This document shows positions 9,128 to 18,085 of a DNA stretch of 64,000 nt, piece after piece. The DNA lies in contig NZ_FUYM01000006.1 in NCBI RefSeq assembly GCF_900167915.1, positions 1-64,000 of the forward strand, given 5' to 3'. The number at the start of each line of letters is the position of its first letter. Position 1 is the stretch's first letter. The DNA comes from Rhizorhabdus histidinilytica. Lineage in GTDB: Bacteria; Pseudomonadota; Alphaproteobacteria; Sphingomonadales; Sphingomonadaceae. Under the pieces are notes generated by a model. That model did not search any database. It was not told the origin of the DNA and saw only the letters and a program-made list of their open reading frames with translations. The position numbers were made by a program, and so were the translations under genes.

Positions 9128-9571
9128 CTACAGGCTGTAGAAGTCGGGGAAGCGCCGGAGCAGCTCGCCGATCTCCTGGTCGGAGATGTTGAACTCGAAA
9201 CCCTCCTCCTCGCCGCGCCGGCGATAGCCGTAGACGTTGGTCCAGGACCAGCCGGGCGTGCCGTTCACCGGGAACACTTCCCAGGTCACATGGCACAGTG
9301 CGGAATCGGCCGAGACGGGTTCGACCCGATAGCCGGCGAGGCGGATGTCGGTACCGACGCCGGCGCGGCCGAAGCGGGCGATCTGGTCGGCGCAGGCCGC
9401 GTCGGCGGTCGCGCGATCCTCGAAGCTGTGGACATGGCCAAGGGTGAAGGAGATGTAGGGGAACAGATAATGGGCCGCGAGCGCCTGCCCGTCCCGATCG
9501 AGCATCGCCTGGCCATAGCTGCGGCACAGGCCCTCGGGGCCCCTCAGGCCGGTCGTCACGGTCATCTCCAT
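9128..9571 (-). CDS. NTF2/SnoaL-fold protein
   Basis: 147 residues with the cone-fold pattern of the SnoaL/NTF2 superfamily: an N-terminal helix (GLCRSYGQAMLDRDGQALAAHY), a phenylalanine-rich strand region, and C-terminal strands (WSWTNVYGYRRRGEEEGFEF). Members act as isomerases, dehydratases or binding proteins; the reaction here is unknown. I start at ATG 9571, which is preceded by GAGGGAGAG; a second ATG lies two codons inside. It is the last gene of the amidohydrolase operon, 17 nt after the Coq4-family gene. Confidence 0.75.
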   Translation of the reverse strand: MEMTVTTGLRGPEGLCRSYGQAMLDRDGQALAAHYLFPYISFTLGHVHSFEDRATADAACADQIARFGRAGVGTDIRLAGYRVEPVSADSALCHVTWEVFPVNGTPGWSWTNVYGYRRRGEEEGFEFNISDQEIGELLRRFPDFYSL

Positions 9572-9588
9572 CTCTCCCTCTTGCTGTG

Positions 9589-10422
9589 TCAGCCCTTGAA
9601 CGCCTCGAAAATCCAGTCCCAATGGCCGGGCTCGGGCCCGTCCTCGAAACCGAACTCGGCGCGGATATCGGCGATCGGTCGATCGATATGATCCTCCCAG
9701 CGGATCATGAAGAGCGGCTTTTCCTGCTTCGCGCCCAGCGCATAGCCGCGCGCGAAACCCTCGAGCAGCGATGGCAGCGTCTTCGGATAATGCAGCCCCG
9801 ACCGGCTGAGCGAGGTCGACATGAGGACCGTGCCGTAGAGGTTCAGCTCATGCGCGAAGTCGGTCGAGAAATAGCGGGCATTGGCGATCGTGTTGGCGGC
9901 GATCAGCGCGACCTCGCCCACCTGGCTCGGGCAGAGGCCGGTGACGATATGCTCGATGTCGTGGTTCTGGGCGCGTCGCTTGAGCAGGAACTCATAGTCG
10001 TTGCGCGGCGCGTCCTTGAACAGGAAGTCGATCTGGTAGCCGCTGCCGGCGATGAAATCATGGATGCGGGCGCCCAGCGTCCCCTCGGCGCAATGCGCCA
10101 CCTGCTCGGCGGTGAAGTCGGATACGAAACGTTCGTCGAGCCAGGCGGCGAATTCGGGAAGGCGTTCGCGCTCGGCGGCGAGCAGCGCCATCGTCCGCGC
10201 CGGATCGACCACCTCGCCCATCGCCCGCGACAGGGTGGGGATCAGATAGGCGTCGGGCAGGTCGTGGCCGTCGCGCTTCAGCCCCATCTGCGCATAGACG
10301 TCGCGGAACAACGGGCTGTTGAGGAATTTGGAATTGCTGATCAGCACGCTCGACGTCGCCGGCTCCGCCGCGCCCGTCAGATAGGCCGCCTCGTCGGCTG
10401 CCAGACCGGTTTGCCCGTTCAT
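9589..10422 (-). CDS. Coq4-family protein
   Basis: 277 residues. Its key feature is the Coq4 zinc-type signature HDxxH-x11-E: H154, D155, H158 and E170 (HDIEHIVTGLCPSQVGE). Coq4 in mitochondria and many alphaproteobacteria works on the C1 position of the ubiquinone ring and scaffolds the biosynthetic complex. Here the gene is not with ubi/coq genes but inside an operon with an amidohydrolase and an NTF2-fold protein, so it may act on a different quinone-like or aromatic substrate. Its start overlaps the previous small gene by 4 nt (ATGA). The fold assignment is solid; the role is inferred. Confidence 0.8.
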   Translation of the reverse strand: MNGQTGLAADEAAYLTGAAEPATSSVLISNSKFLNSPLFRDVYAQMGLKRDGHDLPDAYLIPTLSRAMGEVVDPARTMALLAAERERLPEFAAWLDERFVSDFTAEQVAHCAEGTLGARIHDFIAGSGYQIDFLFKDAPRNDYEFLLKRRAQNHDIEHIVTGLCPSQVGEVALIAANTIANARYFSTDFAHELNLYGTVLMSTSLSRSGLHYPKTLPSLLEGFARGYALGAKQEKPLFMIRWEDHIDRPIADIRAEFGFEDGPEPGHWDWIFEAFKG

Positions 10423-10670
10423 CGCCCTTTCCCTCCCTTTGGTCCCGTCATGAAGGCCGGCTGCGCGACGTCCAGCACGACCCAGTTCCGTCCGATCAGC
10501 TCCGCCGCATGGCTGGCGCCAGCGCGGGCCAGCACCCGGCGCAGGCCGTCGGCGTCGATCTGCACCTGCGACCGGCCGCCATTGGCGAAGCGCAGCGTCA
10601 CCGCCAGCGCCGTCTCCCCGTCATGCGTCGGGGTCAGCCGCACCGCCTCGATCCGCGCTTCCCCGTTCAC
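10419..10670 (-). CDS. Small hypothetical protein of the amidohydrolase operon
   Basis: About 83 residues, starting at GTG 10670, which overlaps the stop of the preceding small gene by 4 nt (GTGA). Its own stop overlaps the Coq4-family start by 4 nt, so it is wedged between two translationally coupled neighbours, a strong argument that it is real. The sequence reads as a beta-rich N-terminal half (ALAVTLRFANGGRSQVQID) and a C-terminal helix-strand unit (LIGRNWVVLDVAQPAF). No family is recognised. Confidence 0.65.
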   Translation of the reverse strand: MNGEARIEAVRLTPTHDGETALAVTLRFANGGRSQVQIDADGLRRVLARAGASHAAELIGRNWVVLDVAQPAFMTGPKGGKGR

Positions 10671-10885
10671 GCCCCGGCTGCGGCGCGCGGCGGTTCGACG
10701 AACAGGATGTCCGACGGCGTGATCACGCTGATCGGTCGGAAGACGAGGTGCAGGTTCCAGCTCTTGAGCTGCTCGATCGCGGTCTCGACCGGCAGGTCGG
10801 GCAGGACCCGCGCGGCGATGCGCGGCCAGTCGTCGCCGCTCTCCGGCTGGACGAAGCGGCGCGCGGGGGCGGGCGTGGCGCTCAT
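10667..10885 (-). CDS. Small hypothetical protein of the amidohydrolase operon
   Basis: 72 residues. The middle and end read WNLHLVFRPISVITPSDILFVEPP, a pattern faintly like a LysM or phage-tail-X-type small domain, but I would not assign it. The start overlaps the amidohydrolase stop by 4 nt (ATGA) and the stop overlaps the next GTG start, so it is embedded in a tightly coupled five-gene operon. The two small proteins could be subunits or accessory factors of the amidohydrolase or Coq4-family enzyme. Confidence 0.65.
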   Translation of the reverse strand: MSATPAPARRFVQPESGDDWPRIAARVLPDLPVETAIEQLKSWNLHLVFRPISVITPSDILFVEPPRAAAGA

Positions 10886-12573
10886 GCCGCGACCCTTTCC
10901 GCGACCGTGCCGGCGCGCGCGGCCGCATAGCCGCCGTCGCGGCTATAGGCGAGCGCGCCGTTGACGAAGACGCGGTCGATCCCGCTCGCCCGCCGGATGT
11001 AGCGGAAGCCGTCCGCCGGCAGGTCCTCGACCGGTATCTCCGGCCCTCGGTCGATCCGCTCGGGATCGAACAGGACGATGTCGGCGGCATAGCCGGGCCG
11101 GAGCAGGCCGCGTCTGTCCAGACCCCAGAGCCGCGCGACGTCGTGGGTCAGCTTGCGCACCGCCGTTTCCAGCGGCATCGCGCCGAAGCCGCGGACATAG
11201 CGGCTGAACAGATAGCCGGTGTCGCCATAGGTCGCGAAATTGGTGACATGGGCGCCGCCGTCGCCCGCGCCGATCCCGACCAGGGGATCGGCGAGCATCG
11301 TCGCGATCTTCGCCGCGTCGTCATGGCCGATCGCATCGAGGCCGAACGAAGTGGCGAGGTCGTCGGCCAAGGCGATGTCGATGATCACGTCGGCGATGTG
11401 GCAGCCGCGCTCGGCGGCAAGGTCGCCGATCCGTCGGCCCATCAGCGCCCCATCGGGCGTGCCCATCCGCTTCACATAGGCGTCGGCGAAGTCGATCTGC
11501 AGGCCGATCGGCATGAAGAAGTCGTCCATCTCCGCCGCCAGCGCGCGGCGGCGGTCGGGGTCGCGGAGCAGCACCAGCTTCTCCGCCTGCGGCAGCAGGG
11601 TCATCGCCCACCAGCCGGGCAGCGTCGCGAAGGTCGACATCGGCGCGGTCAGGTCGAACGACAGGTCGATCGGCCGGGTCTGCATCTGCGGCACCACGGT
11701 CGCGCCATGCGCGGTCTGCAGCCGGATGCGGTCGAGCGCGATGCCGACCAGCTCGGGCGCGGCATTGCTGTCGAACAGCGGCGAGAATGTGGTGCGGATG
11801 CCATGCCGGCGCGACAGGTCGGCGAGCAGGTCGATCCGCGCGCAAAGCAGGTCGGCGTCCCAGAATTCGGGCACGATCTGGAGGATCCCGCCCTTTTCGC
11901 CGAGCGTGGCGCAGAGGGCGTCGAGCTCCTTCGGCTCGGCCAGCCGCGCCGGCACCGGGCGGTTCTCATGGTCGATGTCGACCCACGACCCGCTCATCCC
12001 CACCGCCCCGGCGTCGAGGCATTCGCCGAGCAGCGCCTGCATCGCGGCGATCTCGGCATCGGTCGCCGCCCGCTCACGCGCCTCCAGACCCATCACCCAG
12101 AGCCGCAACAGGCTGTGCCCGACGAGCGGCGCAACGTTGACGCCGAGGCCCGGCCGGATCGCCGCCAGATAGTCGGCGAAGCTCTCCCATTCCCAGCTCA
12201 GCCCGGCATCGAAGGCGTTCTTCGGCATCTCCTCGATCTTGCGGAAGGTGGCGCCGAGCAGCTCGCGATGCTCGGCGCGGAGCGGCGCCAGGCTGAGCGA
12301 GCAGTTGCCGGGCACCACCGTCGTCACGCCATGTTCGAGCGAGGGCTGCGCCTGTCCGTCCCAGACAAGCTGGGCGTCATAATGGGTGTGCGGATCGATG
12401 AAGCCCGGCGCGATGACCAGGCCGCCGGCGTCGACGATCTGCCGGGCGAGGCCGTCGACCTCCCCCATCGCGACGATCCGCCCGTCGCGGATGCCGACGC
12501 TGCCGCGATAGGCGGGCGCGCCGCTGCCGTCGCAGACAAGTCCATTGCGAATCACGAGGTCGAGCATCGGCAT
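10882..12573 (-). CDS. N-acyl-D-amino-acid deacylase-type amidohydrolase
   Basis: 563 residues of the metal-dependent amidohydrolase superfamily (urease-type TIM barrel), in the D-aminoacylase branch. Visible are the N-terminal small beta domain (DLVIRNGLVCDGSG), the metal motif PGFIDPHTHYD (His-x-His), and the late GIGAGDGGAHVTNF segment supplying the catalytic aspartate. The C-terminal beta region YAADIVLFDPERI is also typical. Members hydrolyse N-acyl-D-amino acids, hydantoin-like or other cyclic amides; the substrate is not evident. It is the first gene of a leftward operon and diverges from a TetR regulator with a palindrome between them. Confidence 0.85.
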   Translation of the reverse strand: MPMLDLVIRNGLVCDGSGAPAYRGSVGIRDGRIVAMGEVDGLARQIVDAGGLVIAPGFIDPHTHYDAQLVWDGQAQPSLEHGVTTVVPGNCSLSLAPLRAEHRELLGATFRKIEEMPKNAFDAGLSWEWESFADYLAAIRPGLGVNVAPLVGHSLLRLWVMGLEARERAATDAEIAAMQALLGECLDAGAVGMSGSWVDIDHENRPVPARLAEPKELDALCATLGEKGGILQIVPEFWDADLLCARIDLLADLSRRHGIRTTFSPLFDSNAAPELVGIALDRIRLQTAHGATVVPQMQTRPIDLSFDLTAPMSTFATLPGWWAMTLLPQAEKLVLLRDPDRRRALAAEMDDFFMPIGLQIDFADAYVKRMGTPDGALMGRRIGDLAAERGCHIADVIIDIALADDLATSFGLDAIGHDDAAKIATMLADPLVGIGAGDGGAHVTNFATYGDTGYLFSRYVRGFGAMPLETAVRKLTHDVARLWGLDRRGLLRPGYAADIVLFDPERIDRGPEIPVEDLPADGFRYIRRASGIDRVFVNGALAYSRDGGYAAARAGTVAERVAA

Positions 12574-12618
12574 CTTCTCCCACGGCGCCGCGAGTCCCCG
12601 CGGTCGCCATAGATAAAA

Positions 12619-12633
12619 GGTACATATTGTACC
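12619..12633. promoter_or_regulatory. Interrupted palindrome, likely TetR operator
   Basis: GGTACA-TAT-TGTACC lies between the amidohydrolase start (12573) and the TetR start (12700), in an AT-rich patch that should hold both promoters. Such a 15-bp palindrome in a divergent regulator/target gap is the usual arrangement for TetR-family self and target repression. Confidence 0.6.
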
Positions 12634-12699
12634 GATAAAATCAAGCGCATCGGTTCAAGCGTCTGGACTTGCCGCGCGTCGCCGTGGCAGCGTGCCGCC

Positions 12700-13308
12700 A
12701 TGACCGAGGAAAAGGCGGCCGCGCGCGGCCGGGGGCGGCCGCGGGACGCCGAGATCGACCGCAGGATCGTCGACGCGGCGCGCAACTTGCTGGCCGAGGG
12801 CGGCTATCGCGCGCTCGCCTTCGACGCCATTTCGCAGATGACCGACATCCCCCGCTCGATGATCTACCGGCGCTGGCCGACGCGCGCGCATCTCGCCAGC
12901 GAGATCGCCAGCGGTGGCGACGGTACCTTCCCCGTGCTGATCGACTCCGAAGGGTTGGAGGCGCAGGTGCTGGCGCTCGTCCACCAGGTGTTCGACCGCT
13001 ATCGGCAGCCCGACATCGGCGCGGCGGCGGTCGGGGTGATCGCCGACACGCAGGGCGACCGCGCGCTCCAGCGCGACCTGCAGGCCAAGGCCGAGGCCGA
13101 CGCCCGCGCCGCCTTCGCCGCGATCGTCGCGCGGGGCAAGGCGACGGGGCGGATCGCCGCCGCGACCTGCCCCGACACGCTGTTCGACATGGTGGTCGGG
13201 CCGTCGCTCTACCGGGCGCTGTTCAGCATGGAAGCCGCCCCGCCCGACTATCCCGAGCGGGTGACCCGGATGATCATCGACGGCCTATTGGACCGCGACC
13301 GGGCCTGA
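12700..13308 (+). CDS. TetR/AcrR-family transcriptional regulator
   Basis: 202 residues. The N-terminal HTH is clear: RGRPRDAEIDRRIVDAARNL starts helix 1, and the recognition region is AISQMTDIPRSMIYRRWPTR (about residues 45-65). The rest is an all-helical ligand-binding domain ending in a TetR_C-like segment (ATCPDTLFDMVVGPSLYRALF). It most likely controls the divergent amidohydrolase operon through the palindrome at 12619. The ligand is unknown. Its 3' end forms a hairpin shared with the cysQ stop. Confidence 0.9.
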   Translation: MTEEKAAARGRGRPRDAEIDRRIVDAARNLLAEGGYRALAFDAISQMTDIPRSMIYRRWPTRAHLASEIASGGDGTFPVLIDSEGLEAQVLALVHQVFDRYRQPDIGAAAVGVIADTQGDRALQRDLQAKAEADARAAFAAIVARGKATGRIAAATCPDTLFDMVVGPSLYRALFSMEAAPPDYPERVTRMIIDGLLDRDRA

Positions 13309-13319
13309 TCCGGTCAGGC
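13303..13319. terminator. Short hairpin overlapping two convergent stop codons
   Basis: GCCTGA (13303-13308), loop TCCGG, TCAGGC (13314-13319). The left arm contains the TGA of the TetR gene and the right arm the complementary stop of cysQ. It may help end both convergent transcripts but has no U-tract. Confidence 0.35.
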
Positions 13320-14060
13320 GGCTTCGGCGCGCGCCGCCGACAGCACCGCGTCGGCCAGCTCGGGCCGGCAGATGATCAGGTCGGGCAGGTAGACGTCAGG
13401 CTGGTTGTAGCGCAGCGGCGATCCGTCGACACGCGCGCAGAACAGGCCGTGCGCCGCCGCGACCGCGACGGGAGCGCAGCTGTCCCATTCATATTGGCCA
13501 CCGGTGTGGAGGTAGATGTCGGCCTCGCCGCGCACCACAGCCATCGCCTTGGCGCCCGCCGACCCCATCGGCAGCAGCTCGGCGCCCAGCCGTTCGGCGA
13601 CCGCGACCGCCTCCGCCGCCGGCCGGGTGCGGCTGACGAGCATGCGGAGCGGCTGGTTGGCGGGCGGCAGCGGCTGCGGCCGATCCGACCGCAGGACCAC
13701 GCCCAGCCCCGGCAGCGCCACCGCACCGACGGTTGCGACACCGTCGACCGAAAGCCCGACATGGACCGCCCAGTCGGCGCGCTCCTCGCCATATTCGCGG
13801 GTGCCGTCGACCGGATCGACGATCCAGACGCGGCCCTTGGACAGCCGGTCGGCATTGTCCTTCTCCTCTTCGGACAGCAGCCCGTCGTCGGGGCGCTGCG
13901 CGCGGAGCGCGTGGCACAGGAACTGGTTGGCGGTCTGGTCGCCCGCCTTGCCCAGCGCCTTGGCCGGGAACATCCCGCTCGCGCGCACGTCGAGCAGCAG
14001 GCGCCCGGCGAAGTCGGCGAGATGGGCGGCGAGTTCGGCGTCGGTCATGGCGGCGCTCAC
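13314..14060 (-). CDS. cysQ: 3'(2'),5'-bisphosphate nucleotidase
   Basis: CysQ removes the 3'-phosphate of PAP and PAPS, recycling the by-product of sulfate activation. The 248-residue protein has the inositol-monophosphatase-fold metal sites: SEE at 63-65, DPVDGT at 82-87, and WDSCAP near residue 192. It is the last gene of the cysD-cysNC-cysQ operon, overlapping cysNC by 4 nt (ATGA). Length and motifs fit the family. A sulfotransferase at the right edge of the window would generate PAP, the CysQ substrate, though that link is only suggestive. Confidence 0.93.
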   Translation of the reverse strand: MSAAMTDAELAAHLADFAGRLLLDVRASGMFPAKALGKAGDQTANQFLCHALRAQRPDDGLLSEEEKDNADRLSKGRVWIVDPVDGTREYGEERADWAVHVGLSVDGVATVGAVALPGLGVVLRSDRPQPLPPANQPLRMLVSRTRPAAEAVAVAERLGAELLPMGSAGAKAMAVVRGEADIYLHTGGQYEWDSCAPVAVAAAHGLFCARVDGSPLRYNQPDVYLPDLIICRPELADAVLSAARAEAA

Positions 14061-15979
14061 GGGATCAGCCTTGCGACGATCGCATCGGCCGCTTCCTCTG
14101 CGGTCATGGCGGTGGTGTCGATATGGATCTCGGGATCCTCGGGCGCCTCATAGGGGCTGTCGATGCCGGTGAAGTTCTTGAGCTGGCCCGACCGCGCCTT
14201 GGCATAGAGGCCCTTCACGTCGCGCGCCTCGGCTGCCGCCAGCGGCGTGTCGATATGCACCTCGACGAACTCGCCCGGCGCCATCATCGCGCGCACCATG
14301 TCGCGCTCCGCCCGGAAGGGCGAGATGAACGCGGTGATCACGATCAGGCCGGCGTCGGTCATCAGCTTCGCGACCTCGCCGACGCGGCGGATATTCTCCA
14401 CCCGGTCGGCATCGGTGAAGCCGAGATCCTTGTTGAGGCCGTGGCGGACATTGTCGCCGTCGAGCAGGAAGGTGTGGCGGTTCATCCGCGCCAGCTTCTT
14501 CTCGACCAGGTTGGCGATGGTCGACTTGCCCGCGCCCGACAGGCCGGTGAACCACAGCACCGCCGGCTTCTGGTGCTTGAGCGCGGCGTGATGCTCGCGC
14601 GAGATGTCGGTCGCCTGCCAGTGGACATTCTGCGCGCGGCGCAGCGAGAAGTGCAGCATGCCCGCCGCGACGGTGGCGTTGGTGATCTTGTCGATCAGGA
14701 TGAAGCCGCCGAGCGACCGGCTGTCATCATAGGGTTCGAACACCAGGTTGCGATCGGTCGACAGATTGGCGACGCCGATCGCGTTGAGCTCCAGCGTCTT
14801 GGCCGCCAGATGCTCCATGGTGTTGACGTTGACCTGATATTTGGGCGCCTGGATGCTCGCCGACACGGTCTGTGTGCCGAGCTTCAGCCAATAGGGGCGG
14901 CCCGGCAGCATCTCCTCGTCCGACATCCAGACGATCGTCGCCTCGAACTGGTCGGCAGCCTGGGGGGGATTGTCGGCGGCGGCGATGACGTCGCCGCGCG
15001 AGCAGTCGATCTCGTCGGCCAGGGTGATCGTCACCGACTGGCCGGCGACGCCGGCGTCGAGGTCCCCGTCCATCGTCACCACGCGGGTCACGGTCGAGGT
15101 CTTGCCCGACGGCAGCACGCGCACCTTGTCGCCCGGCTTGACCGTGCCGGCCGCGATGAGGCCCGAGAAGCCGCGGAAGTCGAGATTGGGCCGGTTGACC
15201 CATTGCACCGGCATGCGGAACGGCTTGGCCTGGTCGGAGACCTGGTCGACTTCGACCGTCTCCAGATGCTCCATCAGCGCCGGCCCCCGATACCAGGGCG
15301 TGTTGGGCGACAGCCCGGTGATGTTGTCGCCCTTGAAGCCCGAGATCGGCATGGCGACGAAGTCGCGGATGCCGATCGATTCGGCGAAGGCGCGATAGTC
15401 GGCGACGATGTCGTCGAACACCTTCTGGTCATAGTCGACCAGGTCCATCTTGTTCACCGCCAGCACGATGTGGCGGATACCGATCAGGTGCGCGAGATAG
15501 CTGTGCCGCCGCGTCTGGGTCAGCACGCCCTTGCGCGCGTCGATCAGGATCACCGCAAGGTCGGCGGTGGAGGCGCCGGTCACCATGTTGCGGGTGTACT
15601 GCTCATGCCCCGGCGTATCGGCGACGATGAACTTGCGCTTCTCGGTCCCGAAGAAGCGATAGGCGACGTCGATGGTGATGCCCTGCTCGCGCTCGGCGGC
15701 GAGGCCGTCGACGAGAAGGGCGAAGTCGATCTCCTGCCCCTGCGTGCCGACCCGCTTGCTGTCCGCCTCGAGCGCGGCGAGCTGGTCCTCGAAGATCATC
15801 TTCGAATCGTAGAGCAGGCGGCCGATCAGGGTCGACTTGCCGTCGTCGACCGAGCCGCAGGTGATGAAGCGCAGCAGCGTCTTGTGCTGGTGAAGCTCCA
15901 GATAGGCGTCGATGTCCTCGGCGATGAGCGCCTCGACCTTGTAGACGCTGGCGTCGGAGGCCGCGTTGACCGTCGTCAT
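14057..15979 (-). CDS. cysNC: Bifunctional sulfate adenylyltransferase subunit 1 / adenylylsulfate kinase
   Basis: A 640-residue fusion. Residues 1 to about 440 are the CysN GTPase of ATP sulfurylase: G1 loop GSVDDGKST (42-50), DTPGH (121-125) and NKMD (176-179), followed by EF-Tu-like beta barrels. Residues from about 450 are the CysC APS kinase with P-loop GLSGAGKS (479-486) and the [10 protein letters not shown] signature. Together with CysD it makes APS and then PAPS in the cytoplasm. The start ATG at 15979 shares one base with the cysD stop (TGATG). Longer upstream readings run through cysD and are not used. Confidence 0.96.
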   Translation of the reverse strand: MTTVNAASDASVYKVEALIAEDIDAYLELHQHKTLLRFITCGSVDDGKSTLIGRLLYDSKMIFEDQLAALEADSKRVGTQGQEIDFALLVDGLAAEREQGITIDVAYRFFGTEKRKFIVADTPGHEQYTRNMVTGASTADLAVILIDARKGVLTQTRRHSYLAHLIGIRHIVLAVNKMDLVDYDQKVFDDIVADYRAFAESIGIRDFVAMPISGFKGDNITGLSPNTPWYRGPALMEHLETVEVDQVSDQAKPFRMPVQWVNRPNLDFRGFSGLIAAGTVKPGDKVRVLPSGKTSTVTRVVTMDGDLDAGVAGQSVTITLADEIDCSRGDVIAAADNPPQAADQFEATIVWMSDEEMLPGRPYWLKLGTQTVSASIQAPKYQVNVNTMEHLAAKTLELNAIGVANLSTDRNLVFEPYDDSRSLGGFILIDKITNATVAAGMLHFSLRRAQNVHWQATDISREHHAALKHQKPAVLWFTGLSGAGKSTIANLVEKKLARMNRHTFLLDGDNVRHGLNKDLGFTDADRVENIRRVGEVAKLMTDAGLIVITAFISPFRAERDMVRAMMAPGEFVEVHIDTPLAAAEARDVKGLYAKARSGQLKNFTGIDSPYEAPEDPEIHIDTTAMTAEEAADAIVARLIP

Positions 15980-16893
15980 CAGAAATAGCCCTCCTGCTTC
16001 TTCTTCTCCATGCCGGCGCCGCCGGCATCCTTGTCGATCGCGCGGCCCTGCCGTTCGGATGTCGTGGTCAGCAGCGTCTCCTGGATCACCTCGCTCAGCG
16101 TCTTCGCCTCGCTCTCGACCGCGCCCGTCAGCGGGTAGCAGCCGAGCGTGCGGAAGCGGATCGAGCGCTCGACCGGGACCTCGCCGGGCTTGAGCGGGAA
16201 GCGGTCGTCGTCGACCATCAGCAGCATGCCGTCGCGCTCCACCGTCGGGCGCTTGTCGGCGAAGTAGAGCGGCACGATCGGCACGTCGTTGAGCTGGATA
16301 TATTGCCAGATGTCGAGCTCGGTCCAATTCGAGATCGGGAACACCCGGATGCTTTCGCCCTTGTTCTTGCGGGCGTTGTAGAGGTTCCACAACTCGGGCC
16401 GCTGGTTCTTCGGGTCCCAGCGGTGATTGGCCGAGCGGAAGCTGAATACGCGCTCCTTGGCGCGGCTCTTCTCCTCGTCGCGCCGCGCGCCGCCGAACGC
16501 CGCGTCGAAGCCATATTTGTCGAGCGCCTGCTTCAGCCCCTCGGTCTTCCACATGTCGGTGTGGAGCGCGCCATGGTCGAACGGGTTGATCCCGCGCTCC
16601 TGCGCCTCGGGATTATGGTAGACGAGCAGCTCCATGCCGCTCTCGCGCGCCATCCGGTCGCGCAGCTCGTACATCGCCCGGAACTTCCAGGTCGTGTCGA
16701 CGTGTAGCAGCGGGAAGGGCGGCGGCGAGGGATAGAAGGCCTTGCGGGCGAGGTGCAGCATCACCGCCGAATCCTTGCCCACCGAATAGAGCATCACCGG
16801 CTTCTCGCACTCGGCGACCACCTCGCGCAGGATGTGGATGCTTTCGGCCTCGAGCCGTTCGAGATGGGTCAGGGTCTTGGGGTCGGCGACCAT
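15979..16893 (-). CDS. cysD: Sulfate adenylyltransferase subunit 2
   Basis: CysD is the catalytic ATP-pyrophosphatase subunit of ATP sulfurylase and works with CysN. The 304 residues show the PP-loop [13 protein letters not shown] (about 37-49) and later conserved segments ([30 protein letters not shown]). The length is standard. It leads the cysD-cysNC-cysQ operon and diverges from the LuxR-type gene with a 78-nt gap. A modest AGAGGA precedes the ATG. Confidence 0.97.
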   Translation of the reverse strand: MVADPKTLTHLERLEAESIHILREVVAECEKPVMLYSVGKDSAVMLHLARKAFYPSPPPFPLLHVDTTWKFRAMYELRDRMARESGMELLVYHNPEAQERGINPFDHGALHTDMWKTEGLKQALDKYGFDAAFGGARRDEEKSRAKERVFSFRSANHRWDPKNQRPELWNLYNARKNKGESIRVFPISNWTELDIWQYIQLNDVPIVPLYFADKRPTVERDGMLLMVDDDRFPLKPGEVPVERSIRFRTLGCYPLTGAVESEAKTLSEVIQETLLTTTSERQGRAIDKDAGGAGMEKKKQEGYF

Positions 16894-16950
16894 CGGCGAA
16901 TCCTCTGATTATCGTTCGCCGCCCTATCTAGAGGGCTGACATCGCGCCGA

Positions 16951-16968
16951 ACCTCCCATATGGGAGGT
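16951..16968. promoter_or_regulatory. Perfect 18-bp palindrome containing a ribosome binding site
   Basis: ACCTCCCATATGGGAGGT is a perfect palindrome whose right arm contains GGGAGG (16962-16967), the evident Shine-Dalgarno of the LuxR-type gene starting at ATG 16972. In RNA the left arm would pair with it and close the ribosome binding site; in DNA it could equally be an operator for the regulator itself or for cysD. Confidence 0.55.
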
Positions 16969-16971
16969 AAT

Positions 16972-18054
16972 ATGGCGCTGACCCGCACCGACGAGATGGA
17001 ACTGCTCACGGCCCTGCACGATGGGCTGCACGAGACGCCGCGCTGGGGCAGCTTCCTCGAACGGCTCCGCCGCCGGACGCGGGCCGATTACGCCTCGCTG
17101 ATCTTCTCGCAGGGGCAGGCGCCGATCCATCGCGCGACCCAGGTCCATGCCGGCCGCGACGTCCGCGCCCGCGCGCACGAGTTCGAGGAACTCGCCCGCC
17201 TCGACCCGATTCCCTATGAACGGCTCCGCCCCGGTCGGGTCTATGCGCCCGAGGAGCTGATCGATGCCGCCGATCCGCGCCACGACCGCTTCCGCCACGA
17301 ATATCTCAACCGGATCGGCGTCGGCCATGGGCGCTTCATGCGCGTGACCGAGCCTGGCGGAACCAGTGCCTGGGCAGTGCTGCTGCGCGACAAGGAGAAT
17401 TTCACCGCGTCGGACAGCGCCATCCTCGCCGCGCTGCAGCCGCACCTGTCGATCGCCTTGCGCAACTTCGCGGTGCTGGAGCGCGAGCGGCTGCGCGCCC
17501 ATGTCAGCGAGGACGTGCTGCGCCGCGCCGGGCTCGCCTGGGCGGTGCTCGGCAATGACGGGGCGGTGCAGCTCTCCTCCTCGGCCGCCGGTCCGATGCT
17601 GTCGGCCACCGGTGCGCGGATCAGCGCGGGGTCGGTGGAGGCCGAGCGGCGGCTGGCCCGGCTCGTCGAGCTGTTCACCGCGCAGCCCGACGCGCCACCG
17701 CAGCTCGCGCCGCTCGACGACGACGAGGACGGCGCACTGATCGCCCTGCCGATCGCCGAGAAGCCGCTGACGGCACCGGTCATGCCGGCCTATGCTGCGG
17801 TGGCGCGGCTGCCGCGCACGCTCGACAACCGCCATGCCCGGCTGCTCGCGGCGCGCCATGGCCTGTCGGCCAGCGAGGCCGGGCTGGCGCTCGCGCTCGC
17901 GCGCGGCCGGTCGATCGCCGAGGCCGCGGCGACGCTCCGCCTCTCGCTGGAGACCGCGCGCAACTATTCGAAGCGAATCTACGCCAAGACCGGCACGCGC
18001 GGCCAGGCCGACCTGGTCCGCGTGGTCCTCGACAGCGTCACGCTGCTGGCGTGA
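16972..18054 (+). CDS. LuxR-type HTH transcriptional regulator
   Basis: 360 residues. The C-terminal about 60 residues form a LuxR-like HTH (HGLSASEAGLALALARGRSI ... LSLETARNYSKRIYAKTGTR). The upstream part is a two-part sensory region with a GAF-like look (YASLIFSQG..., then an AILAALQPHLSIALRNF helix). No receiver or autoinducer-binding signature is obvious. I start at 16972 because GGGAGG stands 4 nt before it; an ATG at 16960 lies inside that signal. The 3' end faces a KstD-family gene across a large inverted repeat. The target is unknown; regulation of the adjacent catabolic operon is plausible. Confidence 0.8.
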   Translation: MALTRTDEMELLTALHDGLHETPRWGSFLERLRRRTRADYASLIFSQGQAPIHRATQVHAGRDVRARAHEFEELARLDPIPYERLRPGRVYAPEELIDAADPRHDRFRHEYLNRIGVGHGRFMRVTEPGGTSAWAVLLRDKENFTASDSAILAALQPHLSIALRNFAVLERERLRAHVSEDVLRRAGLAWAVLGNDGAVQLSSSAAGPMLSATGARISAGSVEAERRLARLVELFTAQPDAPPQLAPLDDDEDGALIALPIAEKPLTAPVMPAYAAVARLPRTLDNRHARLLAARHGLSASEAGLALALARGRSIAEAAATLRLSLETARNYSKRIYAKTGTRGQADLVRVVLDSVTLLA

Positions 18055-18085
18055 ACTGGGGTTCGTGTACGCGCCTTAATCCGCA

